DNA from: an uncultured Ruminococcus sp.
GTDB taxonomy: Bacteria > Bacillota > Clostridia > Oscillospirales > Acutalibacteraceae
Assembly: GCA_902773245.1 (NCBI GenBank)
Contig: CACYDY010000186.1
Location: 1 to 8,554 of the forward strand
Reading direction: 5' to 3'
Length of the DNA: 8,554 nucleotides
Position numbers and translations under genes: made by a program. This document shows positions 1-5,929 of this stretch, one piece after another. Numbering within the stretch: position 1 is the first letter of the stretch; each line of letters begins with the position of its first letter. The notes beneath the pieces were generated by a model. That model had not been told where the DNA came from. It was given only the letters and a program-made list of their open reading frames with translations, and ran no database searches.

Positions 1-543
1 GCGCTGATTGTTTTGACGGGACTATACGGTTCATTTTCAAAAAGTATCGAAGAGATACAGAAAATAAGCATTAACGAAAAAACAGACGAGGCAGTAGAAG
101 AGCTTAAGAATATTTATGAATTTTTGCGCAGATATGGCTGCGCCGACGGTGTTAATATTGATTTTTCGATCGTAAATGATCTGAAATATTATAACGGTGT
201 TATTTTCCAGGGCTTTGTGGACGGCGTTCCGAGCAGTGTTCTCACCGGCGGCCGTTATGACAATCTTGTTCGCAGGCTCGGGAAAAAAACCGGCGCGATA
301 GGCTTTGCGGTGTATCTTGATCTTCTTTCAAGACTGATGTGCCGTGATAATGATTATGACACGGACGTACTTTTGATTTATGATGACAAAGCCGGGATAG
401 GCGAGCTTGCTGACGCTGTCAAGAAAATTACAGACAGCGGAAAAAGCGTAAAGGCTCAGAAACAAAACGACGGAGCTGTCAAATACAAGCAGCTGATGAA
501 GCTTTTAAACGGGGAGGTAAAGATCTGTGAAACAAATGATTAA
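1..543 (+). CDS. hisZ: ATP phosphoribosyltransferase regulatory subunit HisZ (3' part, 5' end outside the window)
   Basis: HisZ is a paralogue of histidyl-tRNA synthetase that does not charge tRNA; it binds short-form HisG to make the active, histidine-regulated first enzyme of the pathway. The frame is open from base 1, so 180 residues are visible, roughly the C-terminal half of a typical family member. A TTG at 13 is in frame but is internal. Visible class II synthetase core: an IDFSIV strand at 53-58, YYNG at 63-66, the motif-3-like LTGGRYDNL at 81-89 and GAIGFAVYLDLL at 98-109. Where HisRS has the catalytic Arg of its RGLxYY motif, this protein reads NDLKYY, with Asn at residue 59. After the core only about 70 residues remain, too few for a normal HisRS anticodon-binding domain. 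Both points, and the overlapping hisG, favour HisZ over HisRS. The last 17 bases overlap hisG. Confidence 0.93.
   Translation, partial: ALIVLTGLYGSFSKSIEEIQKISINEKTDEAVEELKNIYEFLRRYGCADGVNIDFSIVNDLKYYNGVIFQGFVDGVPSSVLTGGRYDNLVRRLGKKTGAIGFAVYLDLLSRLMCRDNDYDTDVLLIYDDKAGIGELADAVKKITDSGKSVKAQKQNDGAVKYKQLMKLLNGEVKICETND
511..518 (+). promoter_or_regulatory. Ribosome binding site deciding the hisG GTG start
   Basis: GGGGAGGT lies inside the end of hisZ and ends 8 bases before the GTG at 527. An in-frame ATG at 536 would be 17 bases away, too far, so GTG is the better start. Confidence 0.8.
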
Positions 544-1165
544 TGTTGCTCTTCCAAAGGGCAGACTCGGCGAAAAGGTGCTTAATATTTTTGAACAATG
601 CGGATATGAATGCCCTTCCATTCATGAAACAAACAGAAAGCTTATTTTTGAAAACGAAGAAGCCGGTGTTCGTTATTTTTGGGTCAAGCCCTCGGACGTT
701 TCGATTTATGTTGAAAGAGGCGCTGCGGATATCGGAGTTGCCGGAAAGGATATTCTTCTTGAATATGCTCCCGATGTTTTTGAACTCTACGATCTTGATA
801 TCGGAAAATGCAGAATGTGCGTTGCAGCCTGCACCGGTTTTCATGACAATACCGAAAGAACGCTCAGAGTTGCAACAAAATTCCCGAATATAGCAAGCGG
901 GCATTATGCAAAAAAGGGCAGAGATATCGATATTATCAAGCTCAACGGTTCAATTGAGATCGCGCCGATTCTGAAAATGTCAGACGTGATCGTTGATATT
1001 GTTGAAACCGGTACTACCCTCAAGGAGAATAACTTAGAGCCGATCGAAACTATTGTACCGATCAGCGCAAGACTCATTTCCAATAAGGTTAGCTACAAGT
1101 TTAAAAACAAGGAAATTTCCCGGCTTGCGAAAAGTATCAGAGAATACTGCGAGTCTAAAAAATAA
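527..1165 (+). CDS. hisG: ATP phosphoribosyltransferase catalytic subunit, short form (HisG-S)
   Basis: HisG catalyses the first committed step, joining ATP and PRPP to give phosphoribosyl-ATP in the cytoplasm. The 212-residue length is that of the short form, which lacks the C-terminal histidine-binding domain of the long form and depends on HisZ, encoded just upstream. Visible motifs: ALPKGRL at 8-14, GAADIGVAGKD at 65-75, KLNGSIEIAP at 138-147, and the PRPP-binding loop within 153-170 (DIVETGTTL core). The GTG start at 527 is chosen for its well-placed ribosome site. The gene starts inside hisZ, so translation is probably coupled, fitting a fixed-stoichiometry HisG-HisZ complex. It ends in TAA and is followed by the 124-base gap before hisD. 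No defects are seen. Confidence 0.97.
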   Translation: MKQMINVALPKGRLGEKVLNIFEQCGYECPSIHETNRKLIFENEEAGVRYFWVKPSDVSIYVERGAADIGVAGKDILLEYAPDVFELYDLDIGKCRMCVAACTGFHDNTERTLRVATKFPNIASGHYAKKGRDIDIIKLNGSIEIAPILKMSDVIVDIVETGTTLKENNLEPIETIVPISARLISNKVSYKFKNKEISRLAKSIREYCESKK

Positions 1166-1289
1166 AAGCGGATCCGGAATTTACCGATTAACGTACTGCC
1201 GGCGGCTTTTGGACGGCGTGTCGGAGTGATAACGGTTTTCAGAGTATTTGTGATGAATGATTATTGACTATTATAGAAAGGATTAGAAA
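1166..1289 (+). other. hisG-hisD intergenic gap
   Basis: These 124 bases are the second longest spacer inside the operon. Only the hisD ribosome site (AAAGGA, 1277-1282) is clear. Short GC pairings are possible, such as GCCG 1198-1201 with CGGC 1214-1217, but there is no stable hairpin followed by a T run and no convincing promoter pair. Confidence 0.6.
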
Positions 1290-2570
1290 ATGATCAGAAT
1301 TTTTGATACAGAGAGTATTTCCGTTTCGGAAATTTTGAAGAGGGAGCAAACCTCTTCGGGCGTTGAAGATATAGTTGCAGATGTTATTGCAAATGTACGC
1401 AAAAACGGCGACAAGGCGCTCAAAGAATATACCAAAAAATTTGATAAAGCCGACCTCGGTTCACTTGAGGTCACAGATGAAGAAATAGAAAATGCTTTTG
1501 CCGAGGTTGACGATAAGTTTATCGAGATTATCAAAAAGGCAAAGGAGAATATTTATAATTTCCACAAGCACCAGGTAAGAAACAGCTTTGTGATAAGCGA
1601 AAACGACGGCATAGTGTTGGGACAAAAGGTTCTTCCGCTGAGAAGAGTCGGTTTGTATGTTCCCGGCGGTACGGCAAGCTATCCTTCGTCGGTTTTGATG
1701 AACTGTATCCCAGCTAAAATTGCAGGTGTGGAAGAGATCGTAATGACTACCCCACCGAGAAGCGACGGCACCGTCAATCCGGTTATTCTTGCGGCGGCTA
1801 AAATTGCCGGTGTCGGCAGGATCTACAAGGTCGGCGGTTCGCAGGCGATCGCAGCGCTTGCTTACGGTACGGAGAGTATTGAAGCGGTTGACAAGATAGT
1901 AGGCCCCGGAAACGCTTTCGTTGCGGAAGCAAAAAAGCAGGTTTACGGACTTGTTGATATCGATATGATAGCAGGGCCGAGCGAAATTCTTATCATCGCC
2001 GACGGGACGTGCGATCCGGAATTTGTTGCGGCGGATCTGCTTTCTCAGGCGGAGCACGACAAGCTTGCAAGCGCAGTTCTTATCACAGACAGCAAGGAGC
2101 TTGCATGCACTGTCAGCGAACAGCTTGAGGTTCAGCTGAGCGTTCTTCCGAGAGAGGAAATTGCAAGAGCTTCTATTGACAACAACGGAAAAATTATTAT
2201 CACACAAAGTATTGCAAAGGCTGTTGAGATCGCTAACATGATTGCTCCCGAACACCTTGAAATATGTGTTGACAATCCGTTTGACTATCTCGACAAGGTG
2301 AAAAACGCAGGTTCGGTTTTCTTGGGCAAAAACTGTCCCGAAGCGCTCGGAGATTATTTTGCGGGACCGAACCACACTCTTCCGACAAACGGTACGGCAA
2401 GATTTTCAAGTCCGCTTTCCGTTGATGATTTTGTAAAGAAAACTGCGTTCACCTATTACACTCTTGACGCTCTTTCAAAGGTAAGTGAGGATATCGCCTA
2501 CTTTGCGGAGAAAGAGGGACTTTCCGCTCACGCACGTTCGGCCGTTGTCAGAACGAGAAAGAAAAACTGA
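1290..2570 (+). CDS. hisD: Histidinol dehydrogenase
   Basis: HisD carries out the last two steps: NAD-dependent, zinc-dependent oxidation of L-histidinol through histidinal to L-histidine. The 426 residues match the family length. By comparison with the E. coli enzyme, the catalytic pair is E321-H322 (in APEHLEI), and the zinc ligands are Q253 and H256 (in SQAEHD), D355 (GDYFAGPNHTLPT region) and H414 (EGLSAHARSAV). The NAD/substrate region VGLYVPGGTASYPS covers 120-133, and the VGPGN motif is at 204-208. All key residues are present, so the enzyme should be active. The ATG at 1290 follows AAAGGA by 7 bases. hisC follows after 29 bases. Confidence 0.98.
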   Translation: MIRIFDTESISVSEILKREQTSSGVEDIVADVIANVRKNGDKALKEYTKKFDKADLGSLEVTDEEIENAFAEVDDKFIEIIKKAKENIYNFHKHQVRNSFVISENDGIVLGQKVLPLRRVGLYVPGGTASYPSSVLMNCIPAKIAGVEEIVMTTPPRSDGTVNPVILAAAKIAGVGRIYKVGGSQAIAALAYGTESIEAVDKIVGPGNAFVAEAKKQVYGLVDIDMIAGPSEILIIADGTCDPEFVAADLLSQAEHDKLASAVLITDSKELACTVSEQLEVQLSVLPREEIARASIDNNGKIIITQSIAKAVEIANMIAPEHLEICVDNPFDYLDKVKNAGSVFLGKNCPEALGDYFAGPNHTLPTNGTARFSSPLSVDDFVKKTAFTYYTLDALSKVSEDIAYFAEKEGLSAHARSAVVRTRKKN

Positions 2571-2599
2571 TAATTTATTAAGAAATAAAGGTTATAAAA

Positions 2600-3664
2600 A
2601 TGAGCAAGTTTTTAATTGATAAATACCGGTCGCTTGAGGCGTACACTCCCGGCGAACAGCCAAAGGATATGCAGTATGTCAAGCTTAACACAAACGAGTC
2701 GCCTTTTCCGCCGTCTTGTGGAGTTATCGAAAAAATTTCTTCCGCTGAAATATCGAAGCTTAATCTCTATCCCGACCCCGAATGCAGGGAGCTTAAAAAC
2801 AAGATAGCGCAGCTTTACGGTTTTGAAAGCGATAACGTTTTCGTTTCAAACGGTTCCGACGAGATTTTGTCGTTTTCGTTTATGGCTTTTTGTTCAGAGG
2901 AAAAGGGCGCAATATTCCCGAATATATCCTACGGATTTTACAAGGTTTACGGAGATCTTTATGCTGTGGACTACAAGCGCGCTCCGCTTAAAGAGGATTT
3001 TACCATTGATGTAAACGACTATCTGAATGTGAACAGAACGGTTGTTATCGCAAATCCGAACGCTCCGACGGGATTGTCGCTTTCTGTGAATGATATCGAA
3101 AAAATTGTTTCAAGCAACCGTGACAGTGTTGTTCTGATAGATGAAGCCTACGTTGACTTTGGCGGACAAACCTGTCTGCCGCTTGTAAAAAAATATGACA
3201 ACCTTCTTGTAGTCAGAACGTATTCAAAGTCACGCTCGATGGCGGGGGCAAGACTTGGGTTTGCGATCGGTTCAAAGGATCTTATAAGCGACCTTGACAG
3301 GATCAAATATTCAACAAATCCGTACAACATCAACAGACTTACACTGTTGGCAGGCTGCGCGGCGATTGACGATAATGACTATTATATAAACCGATGCAGT
3401 CAGATCGTTGAGATCAGAGAGTATTCGAAGAAAAGGCTTTCTCAGCTTGGCTTTGAGTATCTTGACTCCGACTCGAACTTTATTTTCGCAAGATCAGATA
3501 AGATCGGCGGAGAGGATTATTACAAAAAACTGAAGGAAAACGGCGTTTTGGTACGTCATTTTTCAGATGAAAAAATAAACGATTTCGTCAGAATTACCGT
3601 TGGCACAAAGGAACAAATGGACACGCTGTTTTGCGTTACGGAAAAAATTCTGAAAGAGGTGTAA
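2600..3664 (+). CDS. hisC: Histidinol-phosphate aminotransferase
   Basis: HisC is a PLP-dependent fold-type I aminotransferase converting imidazole-acetol phosphate and glutamate to histidinol phosphate. The 354 residues are normal for the family. Visible residues: KLNTNESPF at 28-36, the SNGSDE phosphate-cup region at 83-88, NPNAPTG at 152-158, D181 and Y184 in IDEAYVDF (pyridine-ring contacts), the Schiff-base lysine K210 in RTYSKSRSMAGARLGF, and R331 in FVRITVG, which in this family holds the substrate carboxylate. The ATG follows AAAGG (2587-2591) by 8 bases. The gene lies 2 bases upstream of hisB. Closely related aromatic or threonine-phosphate aminotransferases cannot be excluded by sequence alone, but the operon makes HisC by far the best call. 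Confidence 0.97.
   Translation: MSKFLIDKYRSLEAYTPGEQPKDMQYVKLNTNESPFPPSCGVIEKISSAEISKLNLYPDPECRELKNKIAQLYGFESDNVFVSNGSDEILSFSFMAFCSEEKGAIFPNISYGFYKVYGDLYAVDYKRAPLKEDFTIDVNDYLNVNRTVVIANPNAPTGLSLSVNDIEKIVSSNRDSVVLIDEAYVDFGGQTCLPLVKKYDNLLVVRTYSKSRSMAGARLGFAIGSKDLISDLDRIKYSTNPYNINRLTLLAGCAAIDDNDYYINRCSQIVEIREYSKKRLSQLGFEYLDSDSNFIFARSDKIGGEDYYKKLKENGVLVRHFSDEKINDFVRITVGTKEQMDTLFCVTEKILKEV
3655..3660 (+). promoter_or_regulatory. Ribosome binding site deciding the hisB start
   Basis: AGAGGT in the last codons of hisC sits 6 bases before the ATG at 3667. It rules out the longer in-frame start at 3631, which would give 12 extra residues unlike the family and overlap hisC by 34 bases. Confidence 0.8.
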
Positions 3665-3666
3665 AT

Positions 3667-4254
3667 ATGCGAATTGCCGAAATTAACAGAGAAACTGCCG
3701 AAACTGCGATCAAACTCAGAATAGATCTCGACGGCAGCGGCGACTCGTCCGTCAGCACGGGAGTCGGATTTCTCGACCACATGATGACGCTTTTTTCACG
3801 TCACGGACGATTTGATCTCAATCTTGAGTGCGACGGCGACACCTACGTTGACGATCACCATTCCGTTGAGGATATCGGAATATGTCTTGGAAAGGCTTTT
3901 TCCGAGGCGCTGGGCGAAATGAGAGGAATAAACCGCTACGGGCATATTATTCTTCCGATGGACGAAACATTGATCTTGTGCGCCGTTGATATATCCGGCA
4001 GAGCGTGTCTGTCCTTTGAAGCAGATTTTCTTACCGATAAAATAGGCACATTCGACACCGAGCTTGTTGAAGAGTTTTTCGCCGCATTTGTGAGAAGCAG
4101 CAAGGTGACTCTTCACATCAAGAAGCTTTCGGGAAAAAATTCACACCACATTGCCGAGGGAATATTTAAAGCTTTTGCAAGAACCATGAAAACTGCTGTT
4201 GCAATTGACGAAGATCTGGGCGATGAAATTCCGTCTACGAAGGGAGTTCTGTAA
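3667..4254 (+). CDS. hisB: Imidazoleglycerol-phosphate dehydratase
   Basis: HisB dehydrates imidazole glycerol phosphate to imidazole-acetol phosphate; the family uses manganese and forms a 24-mer. From the ATG at 3667 the protein has 195 residues, the standard single-function length. There is no N-terminal HAD phosphatase domain as in E. coli HisB, which explains the need for the separate phosphatase at 7347. Signature motifs: GVGFLDHM at 32-39, the metal-binding VDDHHSVEDIG at 61-71, the second His pair in NSHHIAEGIFKAFAR at 158-172, and the family C-terminus STKGVL at 190-195. The N-terminus (ArgIle, then NRET) also fits this start. The stop codon is directly followed by the hisH ATG with no spacer. 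Confidence 0.98.
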   Translation: MRIAEINRETAETAIKLRIDLDGSGDSSVSTGVGFLDHMMTLFSRHGRFDLNLECDGDTYVDDHHSVEDIGICLGKAFSEALGEMRGINRYGHIILPMDETLILCAVDISGRACLSFEADFLTDKIGTFDTELVEEFFAAFVRSSKVTLHIKKLSGKNSHHIAEGIFKAFARTMKTAVAIDEDLGDEIPSTKGVL

Positions 4255-4866
4255 ATGGTAGCAATAGTTGATTACGGAGTGGGTAATTTATTCTCACTGG
4301 GGAGTTCTTTTTCATTCATAGGTCAGGACGCTGTCGTGACGAGTGATGTTGATGAAATTAGAAATGCCGACAGAGTTATTCTTCCGGGTGTAGGGGCATT
4401 TTCGGACGCTGCAAACAAGCTTTTCGAAAGCGGACTTGCAGATGTTATTATCAGCCTTGCAAAAGAAGGAAAACCGATTTTGGGAATATGTCTCGGAATG
4501 CAGCTTTTGTTTGAAAAAAGCTATGAATACGGCGAGCATAAGGGACTTTCACTCATAAAGGGAAGTGTTAAACCGATAGCCGACGAGGTTTCGAGCGACT
4601 ATAAAATTCCTCATATCGGTTGGAATGCGCTGAAATTTACCGAAAAAAAATCACCGCTTTTCAAGTATATTAACGAGGGAGATTTTGTGTATTTTGTGCA
4701 TTCTTACTACGGCGCCGATTGTGACGAATCACTGATAGCAACTGCCGAATACGGAATAGACGTTGCTGCGGCAGTCAACAGCGGCAACGTTTACGGAACA
4801 CAGTTTCACCCCGAAAAAAGCGGTGAAGTCGGAATGAAAATTTTGAAGGCATTTTGTGAGCTGTGA
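4255..4866 (+). CDS. hisH: Imidazole glycerol phosphate synthase, glutamine amidotransferase subunit
   Basis: HisH hydrolyses glutamine and passes ammonia to HisF, which makes imidazole glycerol phosphate and AICAR. It is a class I glutamine amidotransferase of 203 residues, normal length. Visible: the start VAIVDYGVGNL, the PGVGAF oxyanion-region loop at 44-49, the nucleophile C79 in GICLGMQ (77-83), and H185 and E187 of the triad in QFHPEKS (183-189). The ribosome site GGGAG (4242-4246) lies in the end of hisB. Its partner hisF is not next to it: hisA and a 337-base RNA-like gap come between. The gene ends in CTGTGA, and that gap starts immediately. Confidence 0.98.
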   Translation: MVAIVDYGVGNLFSLGSSFSFIGQDAVVTSDVDEIRNADRVILPGVGAFSDAANKLFESGLADVIISLAKEGKPILGICLGMQLLFEKSYEYGEHKGLSLIKGSVKPIADEVSSDYKIPHIGWNALKFTEKKSPLFKYINEGDFVYFVHSYYGADCDESLIATAEYGIDVAAAVNSGNVYGTQFHPEKSGEVGMKILKAFCEL

Positions 4867-4867
4867 G

Positions 4868-4895
4868 TTGATCGGTTTAAAGCAGACTATATAAA
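4868..4895 (+). promoter_or_regulatory. Candidate promoter for the hisH-hisA intergenic RNA
   Basis: TTGATC (4868-4873) is separated by 16 bases from TATAAA (4890-4895). This matches a sigma-70/sigma-A promoter at 4 of 6 and 5 of 6 positions. Initiation would fall near 4902-4904, the first base of the long helix. AT-rich gaps give chance matches, so this is tentative. Confidence 0.35.
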
Positions 4896-4903
4896 AACCA
4901 CTA

Positions 4904-5154
4904 TCCACAACTTAAGAGTAGAGTGAATGTATGCAGGGTTCGGGGCGTAAGCCCGCCGCCTGTTAGCCCCCTTATCATTGAGGGAAAGGGGGGTGTAGGT
5001 ATGGGTGACGTCAATAAAAGTTAAGTATAACCGATGCCTTGGTCGACAGGAACAAATTCTTAAGTCGTGGACAGTGTATAAATTATCACAAAGAGATGTC
5101 GTGAACGAAACCGTGATAAGCGGAAGCAGCAGCTTTCGGACTGTTTGATTTTTT
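4904..5154 (+). ncRNA. Large structured RNA between hisH and hisA; possibly HEARO/IscB omega-RNA-like
   Basis: Pairing read by eye: (1) a long helix 4904-4919/5056-5071, 15 of 16 positions paired, with one A-C mismatch and one G-U; (2) GCAGG 4933-4937 with CCTGT 4959-4963, enclosing GGGC-GTAA-GCCC (4943-4954), a GNRA-capped hairpin; (3) CCCCC 4967-4971 with Gs at 4989-4993; (4) 4997-5002 with 5034-5039, enclosing the hairpin GTTA-AGTA-TAAC (5020-5031); (5) ACAGT 5071-5075 with ACTGT 5140-5144, closing a junction of TTATCAC/GTGATAA (5083-5089/5113-5119) and CGGAAGC/GCTTTCG (5121-5138, loop AGCA); then six Ts at 5149-5154. There is no convincing reading frame on either strand. The size, the long closing helix, the GC hairpins and my recollection of the family suggest HEARO, the guide RNA of IscB nucleases, but no iscB is adjacent. 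Other explanations are an unnamed cis-regulatory RNA of the his operon or an independent sRNA. Structure confidence is high; family confidence is low. Confidence 0.7.
5140..5154 (+). terminator. Possible 3' end of the intergenic RNA
   Basis: The 3' strand of the second-domain closing helix (5140-5144) is followed after 4 bases by six Ts (5149-5154). This could end the RNA, but the closing helix is only 5 bp and AU-containing, so read-through into hisA is likely. Confidence 0.35.
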
Positions 5155-5190
5155 ATAACAGAGCTGACAAGATGATAATAACGATCAGAT

Positions 5191-5196
5191 AGGGGA
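5191..5196 (+). promoter_or_regulatory. Ribosome binding site of hisA
   Basis: AGGGGA ends 7 bases before the hisA ATG at 5204. It lies outside the folded RNA, so ribosome access need not depend on that fold. Confidence 0.75.
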
Positions 5197-5203
5197 CATA
5201 TCA

Positions 5204-5929
5204 ATGAAAATTTTTCCTGCGATAGATTTAATAGACGGCTGTGCTGTTCGTCTTTTTAAAGGCGATTACAACCAAAAAACCGTTTACAGCAATAACCCCG
5301 TTGAGGTTGCAAGATCCTTTGTTGAAGCAGGTGCGGAGTATATCCACATCGTTGACCTTGACGGCGCTAAAGACGGCTCAAACGCAAATATCGAGGTGGT
5401 AAGAAATATTGTAAGGGAGAGCGGACTTAAAGCCGAGATAGGCGGCGGCATACGCTCGGTGCAGGCAATAGAAAAATATCTTGATTTGGGTGTGATGAGA
5501 GTTATTCTCGGAACAGCCGCCGTTACAGACAGAGATTTTCTGAAAAAAGCCGTTGAAACCTACGGAGAAAAGGTTGCTGTAGGAGTTGACATCAAAGACG
5601 GTATGGTTGCAATAAAAGGCTGGACTGAGGTGTCGCAGCTTGACTGCTTCGGATTCTGCCGTGAGCTGGAGGAGCTTGGCGTAAAAACTGTTATATGCAC
5701 GGATATTTCAAAGGACGGAGTTATGTCGGGAACGAACATTGAGCTTTACAAGCAGCTTTCAGAGCAGTTCAAAATGGATATCGTTGCGTCAGGCGGAGTT
5801 TCGAGCATTGAAAACGTAAAAACTCTTACAGATATGAATATGTACGGCGCAATTTTAGGCAAGGCGATTTACACTGGCGCAATAGATTTGAGAAAAGCTA
5901 TCGAAACGGCTTCGGAGGGCGAAAGATGA
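5204..5929 (+). CDS. hisA: ProFAR isomerase (phosphoribosylformimino-AICAR-phosphate isomerase)
   Basis: HisA is a (beta/alpha)8 barrel that performs the Amadori rearrangement of ProFAR to PRFAR, the substrate of HisF. It has 241 residues, the usual length. The two catalytic aspartates are visible: D8 in FPAIDLIDG and D129 in AVGVDIKDG. The two phosphate-binding motifs, GGGIRS at 80-85 and ASGGVSS at 195-201, show the internal half-barrel duplication shared with HisF. It is a plain HisA; nothing suggests the dual HisA/TrpF enzyme PriA, which is an actinobacterial form. Its stop overlaps the hisF start in ATGA. It is the first gene after the structured intergenic RNA, so its expression would be the first affected by termination or processing there. 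Confidence 0.98.
   Translation: MKIFPAIDLIDGCAVRLFKGDYNQKTVYSNNPVEVARSFVEAGAEYIHIVDLDGAKDGSNANIEVVRNIVRESGLKAEIGGGIRSVQAIEKYLDLGVMRVILGTAAVTDRDFLKKAVETYGEKVAVGVDIKDGMVAIKGWTEVSQLDCFGFCRELEELGVKTVICTDISKDGVMSGTNIELYKQLSEQFKMDIVASGGVSSIENVKTLTDMNMYGAILGKAIYTGAIDLRKAIETASEGER

Noticed and set aside
13..15. TTG at 13 as the hisZ start
   Set aside because: The frame is open to base 1 and the protein would lack half of the family's core; the gene simply enters from the left.
479..904. 141-residue minus-strand ORF within hisG
   Set aside because: Antisense shadow of hisG, with no ribosome site or recognisable domain.
1247..1274. Promoter before hisD (TTTGTG ... TATTAT)
   Set aside because: The -35 match is very poor; the AT-rich -10-like string is expected by chance.
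1461..2375. 304-residue minus-strand ORF within hisD
   Set aside because: It is antisense to a complete, motif-intact hisD and its translation shows no family features.
3631..3666. Longer hisB start at 3631
   Set aside because: It would lie inside hisC, has no ribosome site and adds 12 residues unlike the family; AGAGGT is placed for 3667.
5121..5138. GGAAGCAGC similarity to the SRP RNA tip
   Set aside because: The match is a few bases only; the paired context is a plain hairpin with an AGCA loop and lacks the SRP domain IV internal loops.
4904..5154. Group II intron, RNase P RNA, tmRNA or 6S RNA
   Set aside because: None of their hallmark conserved segments (domain V, RNase P core, tag frame, single long bubble rod) is visible.
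5145..5179. Promoter just before hisA (TTGATT ... GATAAT)
   Set aside because: Spacing is 23 bases, well outside the usual range, and no alternative -35 fits.
4867..5203. T-box or histidine attenuator leader
   Set aside because: No T-box antiterminator consensus, no run of His codons in a leader peptide, and the position is within the operon rather than in front of it.
4887..5204. 105-residue minus-strand ORF spanning the hisH-hisA gap
   Set aside because: No ribosome site, no recognisable motif, odd composition, and it covers almost exactly the folded RNA; the stop-free stretch is better explained by the RNA.
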